A stretch of DNA of 64,000 nt from Patiria miniata. Taxonomy: Eukaryota; Echinodermata; Asteroidea; Valvatida; Asterinidae. The notes under the pieces are model-generated. The model was not told where the DNA came from. It did not search any database and saw only the letters and a list, made by a program, of their open reading frames with translations. How positions within the stretch are numbered: position 1 is the stretch's first letter; each line of letters starts with the position of its first letter. Shown piece by piece: positions 15,001 through 27,000 of the stretch. The stretch covers positions 1,178,001 to 1,242,000 of the forward strand of contig NW_024037050.1 in NCBI RefSeq assembly GCF_015706575.1. The letters run 5' to 3'. A program made the position numbers and the translations under genes.

Positions 15001-18000
15001 GTTGGCAATGCCAACTTTGAGGGGATTTTTTTGGGTCGGTTTAGAGGCCGTCGGTTGGTGCAGGTTGCCACTTGTTCTAACTTGTTTAAAACTTGGTGAG
15101 AGATTAAGACAGCACAGAAACACGGCACACACTAAGGTTGTACAAATGTGCGTGTTTAGGGCCAGCAGCCTGTGTGTCTCAAAACACAGAACTGCAACCT
15201 CTCAATCACATATCTGGCAGGAAAGCCTAACTGATTGTACCAGGTGCTATGCACCCCGCAGTTGTTCAAAATATATCCCTCGTCACAGCAGTCAACAATT
15301 AAGGAATGAAAGAGTGGAGCCAGGAAATAGATTGTTCATGACCATTTCTTGTTCTTGTTTGGTTTGTATCGTCAGTTATCCCAAGAGTTGGACCGGCATG
15401 GCCATCACAACTCCTCGGAACAGCACAACAGCAGCAGACACTCCACAGAGTCGGGCAACGTGCAAAACTCTATATGGAGATCAAAGGGGAGTCCAGGTGC
15501 CGGACCTAGAAGGTACTAGAAGGTGTTTTTTTTTTATCCGTTAAGCCACATCTGAATTACTTGGCTACGGATTGCCATTACACACATCTGTGGGAAGCCG
15601 TCTGTAATTTGGACGCGGCCTCACGGTCTCAATATCTTACTCAGCTGTAGAGTCAGAGAACGATGAGTTGTCATCGTCCTCATGACCTCTGAGGGCAACT
15701 GAATTTCAATATTTGCATGCACACCAGTAGGCACCACATTCCATGTATATGCATCCTTGAGAACTGAACCAGTCTAAAGTCCCCTTTCCATATGCGCGTT
15801 TTAAAAAAATTTGTTAGGCATACGTTGCATATGCTTTGCGTATCCGTCAAAATTGTTCCATGGAGCAATTCTGACGGTTGATCAAAATGGACACGCAACG
15901 TATGCCCACATATGAAAAGAGACGTGTGCTACATTATGAGATCGATTTTTTGTATCCATAATAATGAAATGCATACGCAACGTATAGGTGACGGAGACAA
16001 AAAATCACGCTTATGGAAAGGCAGCTTAGCTCCTAAGGTAGAATATTTAGACACATAACAACCGAACCATATCAGAAGCTGTAAGGGCGTCGCCTGTCTT
16101 TATATTCCTTAATGATGTCAGAGCTCCAGTCAACATAAAATTGATTTTGCCTTTCATTTAAGATGACCCTGTGTCCAACCAGTACAAATTGGGGTGCGCT
16201 GTTCTGTCAACCAGTGATAACAGTGTAAAAGGTCAATTCATACACCGCCCGAAAGCAAACACGAATTTGTGCCATTATAACAAACGTTGCAGATTTGCAG
16301 AATTTGACCACATTTCGTCTGTGGTGAATTTTGCCATGAATATTTTATGACGTCAAAGTTGCTTTGCACTCGCATTCTCTTGTAGTATGAAACAGCCTTA
16401 AGCCTGTCTAGATTTGGCGAGGAAAAACAAAAAAGCAAACATTGGCTCAACTATGACAACAGGAAACATTCCATTTTAACAGTGTGGCCCGCTACCGAGA
16501 GAGCAAAAACCATGGCAACCAGACAGCTGACTTTTATGTCATACGTCGGGTGATAATGCCTTTCTGAAAGCCATGCTCGAACAAGACTCATTAGCTAACT
16601 CGGGGTTGATTAAAGATATACCCTGCATCTGGGCACTTACATTAAAGCGGGATTAATCATGGATCAAACTACAGTTGAATATATATCATTGTGAAACTTT
16701 CTCAGTCCTGTGGTGCCTTCCAGTGTACGCAAACGTATTTAGTTTGCGCAAAAAAAATGCAAAAGTTCGTTAGCTTGGCCCTGCAAACGTACCACACCAA
16801 ATGGAACTATATTGTCCTTGGAAAAACTGGTGTCAAACGGTGGATTCTTGTACGCCAATGCTACAAGTGTTACTTTTTGGTAAGCAGTTTGTAAAATCCT
16901 CAAAAAATTATTTGTAACTCGAAGTGAAATGTTGCCAGTGTCACTATATGAACTTTACTGCAGATGTAGCAAAACAGGGAATTTCAATATAGTGACGGGA
17001 TCATTACGTTCATTGTGTGTGCTGATCGTTGGTGGCAAGCATTCAGTTACACTTGGCCAAACTACGTTAGCATCGTTCACGTAATTGGAACGCACCCTAG
17101 GCTCCCAGCTGTACATTTTAATAACAGGTTGCTGTTGAACCCCAGCGAACGGCGACAACCTGAGATTGGCATTTGACGAAAGACTTTTTTTCAAAAGCGT
17201 GGCTTTCTTCCAGCTTTAGCCTATTATCTAGCTTTAGAGTCATTCAACGTCCAAACCAAAGAGAAATACTTTTAACTTTGCCCCCATATCTTATACGTTT
17301 GATTTTTCTGAATTAGACCGTGGACCCATAATGAGACGCCTTCCTCCCCCCCCCCCAAGTCAGGAGTCTTAATTCTCCTCAACCCCCACATGGCACGATG
17401 AATCCTGCTCAGTAAACCCGACCCTGTCTGTCAATCAAACATTGCACATTGGCCAATTAGATCAGGACTTTTGACCAGGTAGCTCGGTCTAACTGCGAGG
17501 AATGTACACCAACCAGAGGTAGGCCAGGCTTATGCCCAAATTCAGAACGGTCCATGTAACTGACTTCTGTTTTCCTTGTCACCTATCAACAGGCCCGTGC
17601 CCCAACACCTTAAGCCAGAAGAGAGCAACCCTGTCCGAGGGTTCCAGCCGTACCGCTCGGGGGAGACGGAGATGACACCCCGGCCACCAGCGCCAGCTCC
17701 GCCCCCTCCTCCGCCTCCTCCTCCATCCCACTTGACCTACGACCCAGCCATGATGGCCGCCGCTCTTTCACCGTATCCATTCCACCAGGCCTTCATGGGG
17801 CCACCGCATATACCCTACCATGGTTTCAGGTAGGTGTATGCAGATATAAACACTGCTGATCTCTTTTTATCCACTCTTTCCTTATTTAATTAGATCGACC
17901 AACCCTGCTATGGACCCTAGGGCCTTTCACCCCTGCCCTTTTGGATTCAGGATATGGCTATGTCCGACTCACTTGGCTACACCCAGCAGTAGTACACATG

Positions 18001-21000
18001 TCTATGGGAAGTGGCTTAGCCACTTCCATAGACGCATGTGCAGCTGCTAGCCATAGTCAAGTAATTCGGACGCAGACAATCTTGTTAAATATAATTATTA
18101 TGAAGAATTTGTACATACTAATTCACTTCTCGCAGTGTAAAGAAAAATATGAGTTGTGTTGTAAACATATAATTTCTACAGCACCTGAATGTATCATCTG
18201 ATTTATCTGATCGGTGGGTTGTTGATCACGTCTCATTTAATTATTCGTCCCAACGCACAGCGTGGCCGCATTGCGCGGCCACACGGCAAAAAAAAAAGAA
18301 GTTCCATTGCACGGTCACACTTTTGGCGGCTCTGACCAAGCAGATGACGAGGATTTGTTCAGGTGTTGTATAAAACAAATAATGAAGATTTCACATTCGT
18401 GCAATGGAAAGAATAATTTCATTCGGTGACAGACGAATGTTCCATTCTACTCGGCTTAGCCTCATGGAATGGAACATTCCATCTGTCCATCTGTCACCGA
18501 ATGAACTTATTCTTACCGTTGCACTCACAAACATTCATTATTTGTAATATTATCCCCGTACTCATCTGTAAACAAAGATTTAATCGTGTTGAACTTGCAA
18601 CATCGATGTAGTAGATTTAAGACATTTCAAGAGTCTGTGAGAAGAAATTCAAAGGCTGGTTTGATTTCACCCAATGACTCAGATGCAAAGGATCCCCTAC
18701 ATTGGAAAGGCAAACCCTTGATTTATTTTAGCGACAACCATTTTCTGCGGTGGCACCAGGCTCGCGCTCAGATAATAACGGACGCACTCTGGGCTCATTC
18801 AACCAATAGGGCTACCAAGATGCGTGTCTTGTCTTTAAAAACGTGTGCAGCGTGTGCTCGAGCGTGGCATCACTTCAAAAATTGCTTCTAATTTTGTTTG
18901 GTGAATTATACAATATGAATGACAAATATACTCGTCTTGAGGTCCTGCCAAACCCACAAATTGTCACAAATCCTCTAGCAGTGTACCCCTGTTGGCTTTA
19001 GACGACAAGGATGCCTATAAATGAAGCTTCCCATCTCCTCCTCCAAAAAGAACAGAGACAAAGCATAAAATTGCCCTATGCATTACATGTACATGTAAGA
19101 TTGTCATTAAACAGAATGCGACATTTGTCTACTCACTTGCTAAAAAAAATCACATGACTGAATGCCCTCCTCCCATTGGTCCATGCCCTGCCTGGGTCAT
19201 CTCGAGAGCCGCAGTGGCACGTTGCGCAAATTCTTAAGATTGTAATTGTTCTACCTTGGAAATCCACTCAGACGGCATTGTGTTCCCCCCTGGTAATTCA
19301 ATTGTTCCTTGGTATTTCTCTTAGACCTAAGTGCACTCCCTTTATTCTTATTACGTCGCTTCCGCTCTGTGTTATTCTCACAAGGGTACCGTACGTTGTT
19401 GCAGGCTTTCTGTCACTGACAAAAAAAAAGTCAAATAATCAAGGGGGGGGGGGTTTAGTTTGATTGTGTTTGGTCTATGCAAATTGGAATCTGAAGTATA
19501 TTTGTTCGATCCTTTTGGGGTTGTTTTGTTTAATACATGCAGGTGCTGAGATCCCAGAGATATGACTAATGCTTTAATAGGGCTCGGGCCAGAAGATTTT
19601 ATTGTGTTTTTAATTGTTGTTTTTTTCCCCTTGAAATTTATTCCCTTCCAGTGTTGAATAAAACAAAATTGCTTCCTCTTTGTAGAAAATCACAGCTGTA
19701 TGAACTGTGTGGTGACTTGTACAAAAAATTTATTTTTTGGTTCTTGGTCACTAGATAATTACATGTATACTGTGAACTCAAAACTTCATTGTTAGGTAAT
19801 TTATCACAGATTCAACAATTCACCTTCAAAATTCTTAGAAAGTTTTATTTTCCCGTCCAAAATATTTGTATTTGTAAGTTGTAACGTGTCACCACAAAAA
19901 TGAGCATACAGTCGCAAATAGCCATTTTACAGTACAGTGGGAAAAGCAAAAATTTGATGATTTTTTTTTTAATAACCTGTAAATCATGTTCTCCAATTCT
20001 TTTGTTCCATCAAAACAGCTCTAAAACTTTTTTTCTTCCGAATTTGTTACTCGATTGTTCATCCACTGTACAACATCGGGATTTTTAAATGCCATTTTCT
20101 CCAAAATTATTTTTACAACTTCAATTTAGTTGGAAGTCTATATTTTCGTTACTGAACTCAGTTCCCCAAAGTTGTATACAAGTTGAAAGCTCTTGTTCTT
20201 CAGAATCTAGAAATGAAAATGTTCTTAAAAAAACCCAAAACGTTTTTGCCCCATTCAGACTAATACTAGTTTTGTAATACATAATGAGGTATAATACTCA
20301 GTAGAATACATCTACTTTTATTTTTAGCAGTTTTCAACATATCAGAGATCAAAGAATTTGATTTAAGTAGACGGCTAGCAGAAAATGACAGTACGTATCC
20401 AGGAGCCCAACTTGAAGATCGCACCTTTGCTGCCTTGTAGCCATTCCTCTTTAAAACCTCCGGGGCGTCTGGCACATTAGAGCGTGTTTCCTCGCGTCTC
20501 CGCAGCTGAAATTTCAGCAAGAATAATAACGCAGAAATCAGACCATCTCTCTTCTCTTTTTAACCATCCCGGCATTAAATAGTGCAGCCCAGATATATAT
20601 ATATATGCCGGGATGTGCTGGGGGCATGGTAGCGCCATGGCAGCCACGTGTAATGGAGTCCGTAATGGGATTATTCACATCATCTCGCCAAAACGATGCC
20701 CAAGGTTGAAAACGAAATTGGTTGAAACGTGAAAAAGCTGTTACCTGAGTAGCAGGACGGCATGTGTGTGTGTTTTCAGTTTTTGATATTTTTTTCCCTT
20801 CAATTTCTTTATTTCTCCTCTCCTAGGTGAATTACATGAAAATGAACTTTTGGTAATTGAAACTGACTGATACTTAGGGCTGATCCAAATAATTTGTTAG
20901 CCTTATTTTTAGTTTTCTTTTGTAATTAATAAAATGCCTTTTTTTCTTCTAAAGAAGCAAATTTATTCAAAAACATATATCAGTTCATCCAGTAGTAATT

Positions 21001-24000
21001 TATACATTTAGGGTCCAAAGTCTGTCCATATTATCTGTGAAATTTCTAATTTGCCATTCAAGTAAAATTAAAAATGACCTCCCGCTATTTTTTATTTGTT
21101 GGGTAGATAGTTTACTATTTATGATCACTCTTGAAAACTGATTGCATTAAGGAGTACATCCTAAATTCATGAATAACAAATGTAAACGTTGTAATGTAAC
21201 AGGGTCTGGAAAAAAGTGGCGCCAAAATTTATAGAAATATCTAGTTCAAACTTGTGAGAATGGTTTCAATTTGTTCAGTCGTCAGTATAGCGTTAAATAT
21301 ATATATATATTTTTAAATCTTACTTCCAATTTGGCAACTGAATTGTTTGTTTTTAAATGAAGAAATATCTGTACCTATAAGATGTGTACATGTATGTGGG
21401 TGGATGTCTTAAAATTTGTAATTTTTTTTTTTTTTCAGTCCAAAAGAAAAAAGATTATGATGTTGTCAGATAGCATCTGTATAATAGAAAGAAAATCTGA
21501 CAAACTAACAACATTTCAGTTATTCCCCAGTGCATGAATTTTCAGTGTTCCGTTGAAGAAACAGCGCTTTCCATTTCCATTGCAGCCACCTGCGTAATCA
21601 ATAAGATTCCATCAGCCAGTTCACGCGCCGCGGCTGGGCCGCACGGCACAAGCATAACAATTTGAGGCCCCTTAATAAACAGATCACCGCCTGCATATCT
21701 GCATCCCCTTCCCCCCCCCCCCTCCCCCCCTACCTGAGCTGACTGTCTACGACACACAAGCACGCGCGCTGTTATTTTTCGGATGAGGGGAGTCATTAAT
21801 AAGCTTGTGAAATGAGATGTGTGTACAGCAGAGAGATAGAATAGGAAAGTACAGCTACTTTTTTTTTTACCTTCCATTTTGAAAAAAAATTCTGCTTGTG
21901 GTATCGCGGTACTTGTGTAATGCAGTCTGTAATGAAACCAGTCATCTATGCTAAAAATAGTGGTGCTGTGTTTGAAATTGCTTGACAGTGCACATGAATT
22001 ATTATATTCCAGTAGGATTATGAATTTATTGTTAAATTTTGAGTTGGCACTTTTTTAGTATGTAAGGGGGAAATAGCCTTCCTAATTGATAAAAATTTGT
22101 TAGTTACAATTAACATGCATAAAACAGTCAGAAAATGTATTAACGCCAGACCATGACGACACCAGAAAGGATACAGTGATGTGATTATTGTAACACCGAC
22201 AAGATGTATAAAACTCCCTATTTAAATATTGATCTTGTTTGGCTGTGTCCATTCCGGAGGGAGGGGAAATCCGGCCTCCGATGGGAGATAAAACAGCATT
22301 TCATCAGGAGATTATGAAGGGGTGAGGTTGCGCGTGTATAATTGATCCGCGCGGCTGATGTTCAGTAAAGCCATCACGCATAAACACACCCGAGCCGCTC
22401 ACTGTAATAACTGCATCACGCCTGAGCGCATCCAGTAGGCCTAGATGATGCATGGTGCCGTCGCTCGCAGGCAGATGTGCGGCGGACAGGCGGCTGTTCT
22501 GAATCCCGGGGGAAGGTGTGACCCTTTTTTTTTTTAATGGTTTCTATGTTTATCTATTTCCTTTTGCTCTCTCAATCGTGAGGTACAGTTACGTTGCGAT
22601 TTAGACAGCTGTCGCCCCCGTGTGACATGCAGTGCAGCGGTTGTTCAGGCAATGGGAAGCTAAAGCGCCCCGCTTGCCTGTCTGCCTGACAGAGAAATTA
22701 TTGCTCAGATCGGCATTAGCTTTCAGTAATAATACACAGCGTGCCAGTGGCGTAGTGTGTAATTGCGTGTTTGTTTATTTTTAACCCGGCTCTTTTCACG
22801 GCAAAATGCTGATGTTTGGAGAGATACATCATAAAGAATGACAACAGATTTTGAGTCAAAGAAAAGAGGAAAAGAAGGGGTTAGAATCTCTTTATGCCAG
22901 TGAGAATATTTGTAGTGATGACTGTTGGATACTGTCTGTCAGAGTATTAAGTTTCACGATCAAAGACATTTTCCAATAAATTGTTTTCGTACAGTCAATT
23001 TACCCAAATAATTCAAAAGTGCATTTCCTGTCACGCAGTGTATCCCCTAATAGGCAAAATGCTATCATATTTCAGAATGTTATTTTTTTGGATGCAGATT
23101 TCACAGAATTTATATATCAGACCTCATGTGTACTTTTTTGTTGTTGTTTACTTCACAATTTGAAAAATATTGATTATCATTTAAGGTAAAAAAAATTCAA
23201 ACACACTTCTCTGGTGTGGCAGTTGGTCGGTCGGGTTTGTTGTTTGTTTGTTTTTAAACATATTCAGGAAAAAATAAACAGAGACAATCCTGTCTCATGT
23301 ACATGTGCATGTGCAACCTAGACCGCACCACTCCGGATGAAGTCAATTTTGATCATGTATGTTACACGTATCCATGGTTACCGGGGGCCTTTGTCAGGTT
23401 GTTGATGACATTGCCGCGTGATTGGTCTGCCTGTAATTAGTTGTAATTTTTCTAGGGACATGTATGATCACTGTTCCATTTCAGTCACCCGCTGATGTTA
23501 ATAACAATGTAATAGGCCAACATTTGCAATGCATGTTATTTTGTTTCACAAACACAAGTGCACTATGCGGACTAGTCTTGATTTGTTTTCTTTACATTGT
23601 CATTTCTATAGAAATGTTGATTTTGTCATGTCTTTAAAAAAATGTACTTGAGACATTTTTTGGGTATTGAAACTGTACAAATTAAAAAAAATATTTGTTA
23701 TATTTTGTTTTAATAGAACATGTTCTCAAACAGTTGGGAAAGGGGTCGGGAACCCCCAAAACAGGCAAACAACAAATAGATGTCTCTTATTACATTTTTT
23801 TATTTTTATTTGGGACAATACCTACCGGTATGTTGTTTCCTAGGCTTTTGAAGAACTGTACATAGTCGGAAGATTCCATAAGCATTGAATTTTTTTTATA
23901 ACTACAAGTTCAGCAGAATATTTAGAGAGATACATAAATGTATGAAAAGTAAGCGAGAAATTTTGTGAGCAAGCAAACATACGTTAAGTTTTGGGCTGCA

Positions 24001-27000
24001 AGCACAGAAGGATGGTAGAATTTGTCCTGATTGCTGTGGCCTGGGTTCGATTCCCAGTTGGGGTCATATGTGGGAAGCGTTTTTCATTGATTCTCTCCTG
24101 TGCCACAAGGTTTTCTTTCTGGATTGTCTGGTTTTCCTCCCTGTGCAAAAAAACAACATTTTTTGATCTGGCTGTGCTCCATGGTTAGACATGGGTCGTA
24201 TATCAGCTGCCTAAGGCCCTTTTACATGCTTTTGGCTCAACCATGTTGTAGCTGCATCCTTCGCAATTCAGCTTATGCTGCGAGTAAGGATGATTAGCCC
24301 CGCCCCCCTCCCAATTTATTATTGTATGTAATTTGTTTAATATAATAACATTCTACAGTTTACAGTTGAAAGATACAAACATTGTGTAAAAATACATTTA
24401 ATTGAATTAAGCAAGCAAACCAAACACGACAGTTGTTTAAAAATCCAAAATTTAATTGCCATATTATAAAAAAGATAGTAAATCCAAAATCTAATTGCCA
24501 TATTATAAAAAAGATAATAAATCCAAAATCTAATTGCCATATTATAAAAAAGATAATAAGTTGATGATCCAATCTCTATTGTCCATTTTTTTAACAGACC
24601 GGAAGATTCTTACGAGAGGTACAGTAGCTACCCGGGCCTGCGGCCGCCCCCCTTCATCCCCTTCTCCTCGCCCCCTAGCCACCTCTTCCCCCACCCCGCC
24701 ATGAACCCTCTGGCGTTCTCCGGGTTGCGTTACCCCAGCGACTTGGCGGCCATGCAACTTTCCCATCTCTCCCCCGGGGTGTCATTCGGAGGTCTCGTGT
24801 CGCCGTCGGCGCAGCATGAAAGGTAAGCTGTTGATCGGTAGAAAATGTTGCATGGCAAATTTGTGAGGCAGTCTGGCAAAATGAGACAGAACTGGGCAGA
24901 GGTCGAAATAGGGGTTTGTTGGTATTGGGAAAGAGAATAACATTCTCCTTACAATAGTGTTTGTTGCACTTCAATCGGACATTCCATTGACAAGTTATGG
25001 CTGTTGAAAGTTCGCATTTATCAACATGTCAAAAAAGGAAAAATACTGAGAAAAAGGCTTTTATCGTTCGAGTTTTGTAGTTGTAAAAATGAAAGATGGT
25101 AATTTGTTTCTCCTTAAATACACTTTTATTTTACGATTTTTATACTGTTCCTTTAAAATATGTGTAGTAGACATATCAAAGCTTACAAATATCAATAAAT
25201 CTGAAAATCAGTCGACTCTCGTTAGTACAAACTCTGTTAATACAAAATTCTGGTTATAACAAATATAAAGCCTTGGTCCCGACTGTGCATTTATGTGCAC
25301 AATGAATGGGACTTATATTCCTCTTAATACGAAAATCTGATATAACAAACAATTTGGCTAGGTCCAAACAAGTTTGTTATAACGAGACTCAATTGTATAC
25401 AGTTTTTTTTGTGCACTTTTCTCCACTATTGCCTGTGCCCAGTTCCATCTCATTTTGCCAGAACGCCTCACATTTATGCAATTAGCAAAAACCTGGTGAG
25501 TACCAGCCACGTGCAATACACATTGCATGACCTTTTAGCTGGTAACCTGTTTCTGCTTAGCAAGTATTTCTTGTGCTCAGCAAAATTCTGTGCTTAAGCA
25601 GCTGCCTGAAATTGGCTCAAAACCTCTCTTTTTTTCTTGATACATGTAGGTGGGATTGTCAAATGGGCTGTACATTTTAGAATAATTTAGTATTCGATTA
25701 CTCGAAACTGGCTCTACCTTCCTCAATCCTGCAAAATCTATTATTATGTTCTTACAGAGAGAAGTTGCTGTTGGATCAGCAGCGGGATCGTGAGCGGCGG
25801 GCCGAGGAAGCCAAGCAGGAAGCAGCTCAGAAAGAGAAGCAGCAGCAACAGCAGCAGCAACGAGAGACGGAACGGGAGAATCACGACAGGACAGGGCTGT
25901 CCAGGAGCCAAGAGGACAAACGCAACTCACCGAGAGGTACTTTCACTTTCTTTCCCCCCAGGATCTGAAGAGCCAGCTAATTCAGGCGATTCACAATGCA
26001 ATGCGCTACCGTAAAGTTTGCCATGGAGAGTCCATTGGTCAAGTTTACGGTCGACAAAACACGGCCCATTTGAACGAGTGCCAGCAGACAACTTGGGCTA
26101 ATTTGTTATAGATTGGGGCGTAGCATTCTGCCACCTTACAAAAAACACCATATTGATTTTAAAAAAAGGGCAAACAGGTACTCTAATCATAGACTTACGA
26201 AACCACTGACTGAAAAAAGTAACAATTTCATATAGCCCGCGCTGCAGATTTGTCGACCATCTCCCACAGTGCACTGGGAAAATGAACTCTCTGTGGCAAA
26301 CTCGTGGTGGCGCACTGCATTGTGGATTGCCTGAATTGTCCTCTCTCATGCTAACTGAGTGACTGGCTGAGTGAGTATGTGGATGAGTGGGTAGGTGACT
26401 GACTGATTGACAGACAGACAGACTGACTGACAAACAGACTGGAGCATGAATGCAAAGTAATCTACTTTTAAATTTCGCCCCCAAATGCAGACGGCTCTCA
26501 CCTGCGGCCCTCCAACGCTCACCACCACAATCACCACCATCACCATCATCACCACCAGCAGCTGGCTCACTCGCAGCATCACCCGGGCTCACCACGGGTG
26601 CCCTCCTCCTCTTCCTCCGCTTTGGGTCACCGCGGGGAAGAACTGGCTCCTCTACCACTACTCAAGAAGGCTGATGGGGAAGACCGGTGGCACAGTAAAC
26701 ATCTCAAGGATGGCTCCAGCAACGATGTGCAGTACCGCCACGTCAGGAATTCACAGGTAAACTCCACGATTGTTTGTCTTTCCTCCGAGATTAGATTGAA
26801 CCATTAAAGGTAGTGGACATCATTTGGAAACATTCAAAAATGAAACTGCCAAAATATGACTTGATTGAATAATAGTATCAAGCATCTTGTGAAATGGTTG
26901 CGTCTAGTATGCGGTCGTTTTGGAGCAAAGACAAATTACCATCATTTCCTCACGATGGTTAGGACCAAACAATTGCGAGAAAAACAAAAATAGTACTGCC

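Larger units (their letters stand above)
13690..15375 (+). other. GSE1 intron 3
   Basis: Holds a C-run at 13734, family S copy 2, and from about 14570 to 14700 a minus-strand copy of a repeat built on TAACC-TTTCTGCTTAGCA words that recurs at 25490-25610. A GCTAAGCAG-type dispersed motif continues to about 14980. Nothing else recognised. Confidence 0.5.
15513..17592 (+). other. GSE1 intron 4
   Basis: Contains one ACTTGGCTAC palindromic repeat (15541-15625), a TIR element (15780-16023), and the first copy of a diverged 300-bp repeat (16720-17010) that recurs in intron 14. A C-run is at 17344. The remainder is unassigned. Confidence 0.5.
17830..24597 (+). other. GSE1 intron 5 (6.8 kb), with possible regulatory blocks
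   Basis: Repeats at 17951-18075, 18375-18550, 18738-18890, a SINE-like stretch 23990-24295 and the 39-bp tandem array at 24441. Between 20380 and 22790 three blocks (20380-20760, 21545-21800, 22140-22790) are GC-richer, of high complexity, and show none of the window's repeat words; they contain homeodomain-type TAAT and GGATTA words and E-boxes. I see no coding potential in them. Confidence 0.5.
24823..25757 (+). other. GSE1 intron 6
   Basis: Contains the pogo/Tigger-like MITE (25209-25396) and one TTTCTGCTTAGCA repeat (25490-25615). Nothing else recognised. Confidence 0.6.

Noticed and set aside
14996-15544. 182-codon open frame on the plus strand
   Set aside because: Overlaps GSE1 exon 4 in the wrong frame. 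The exon frame fits phase and homology; this one does not.
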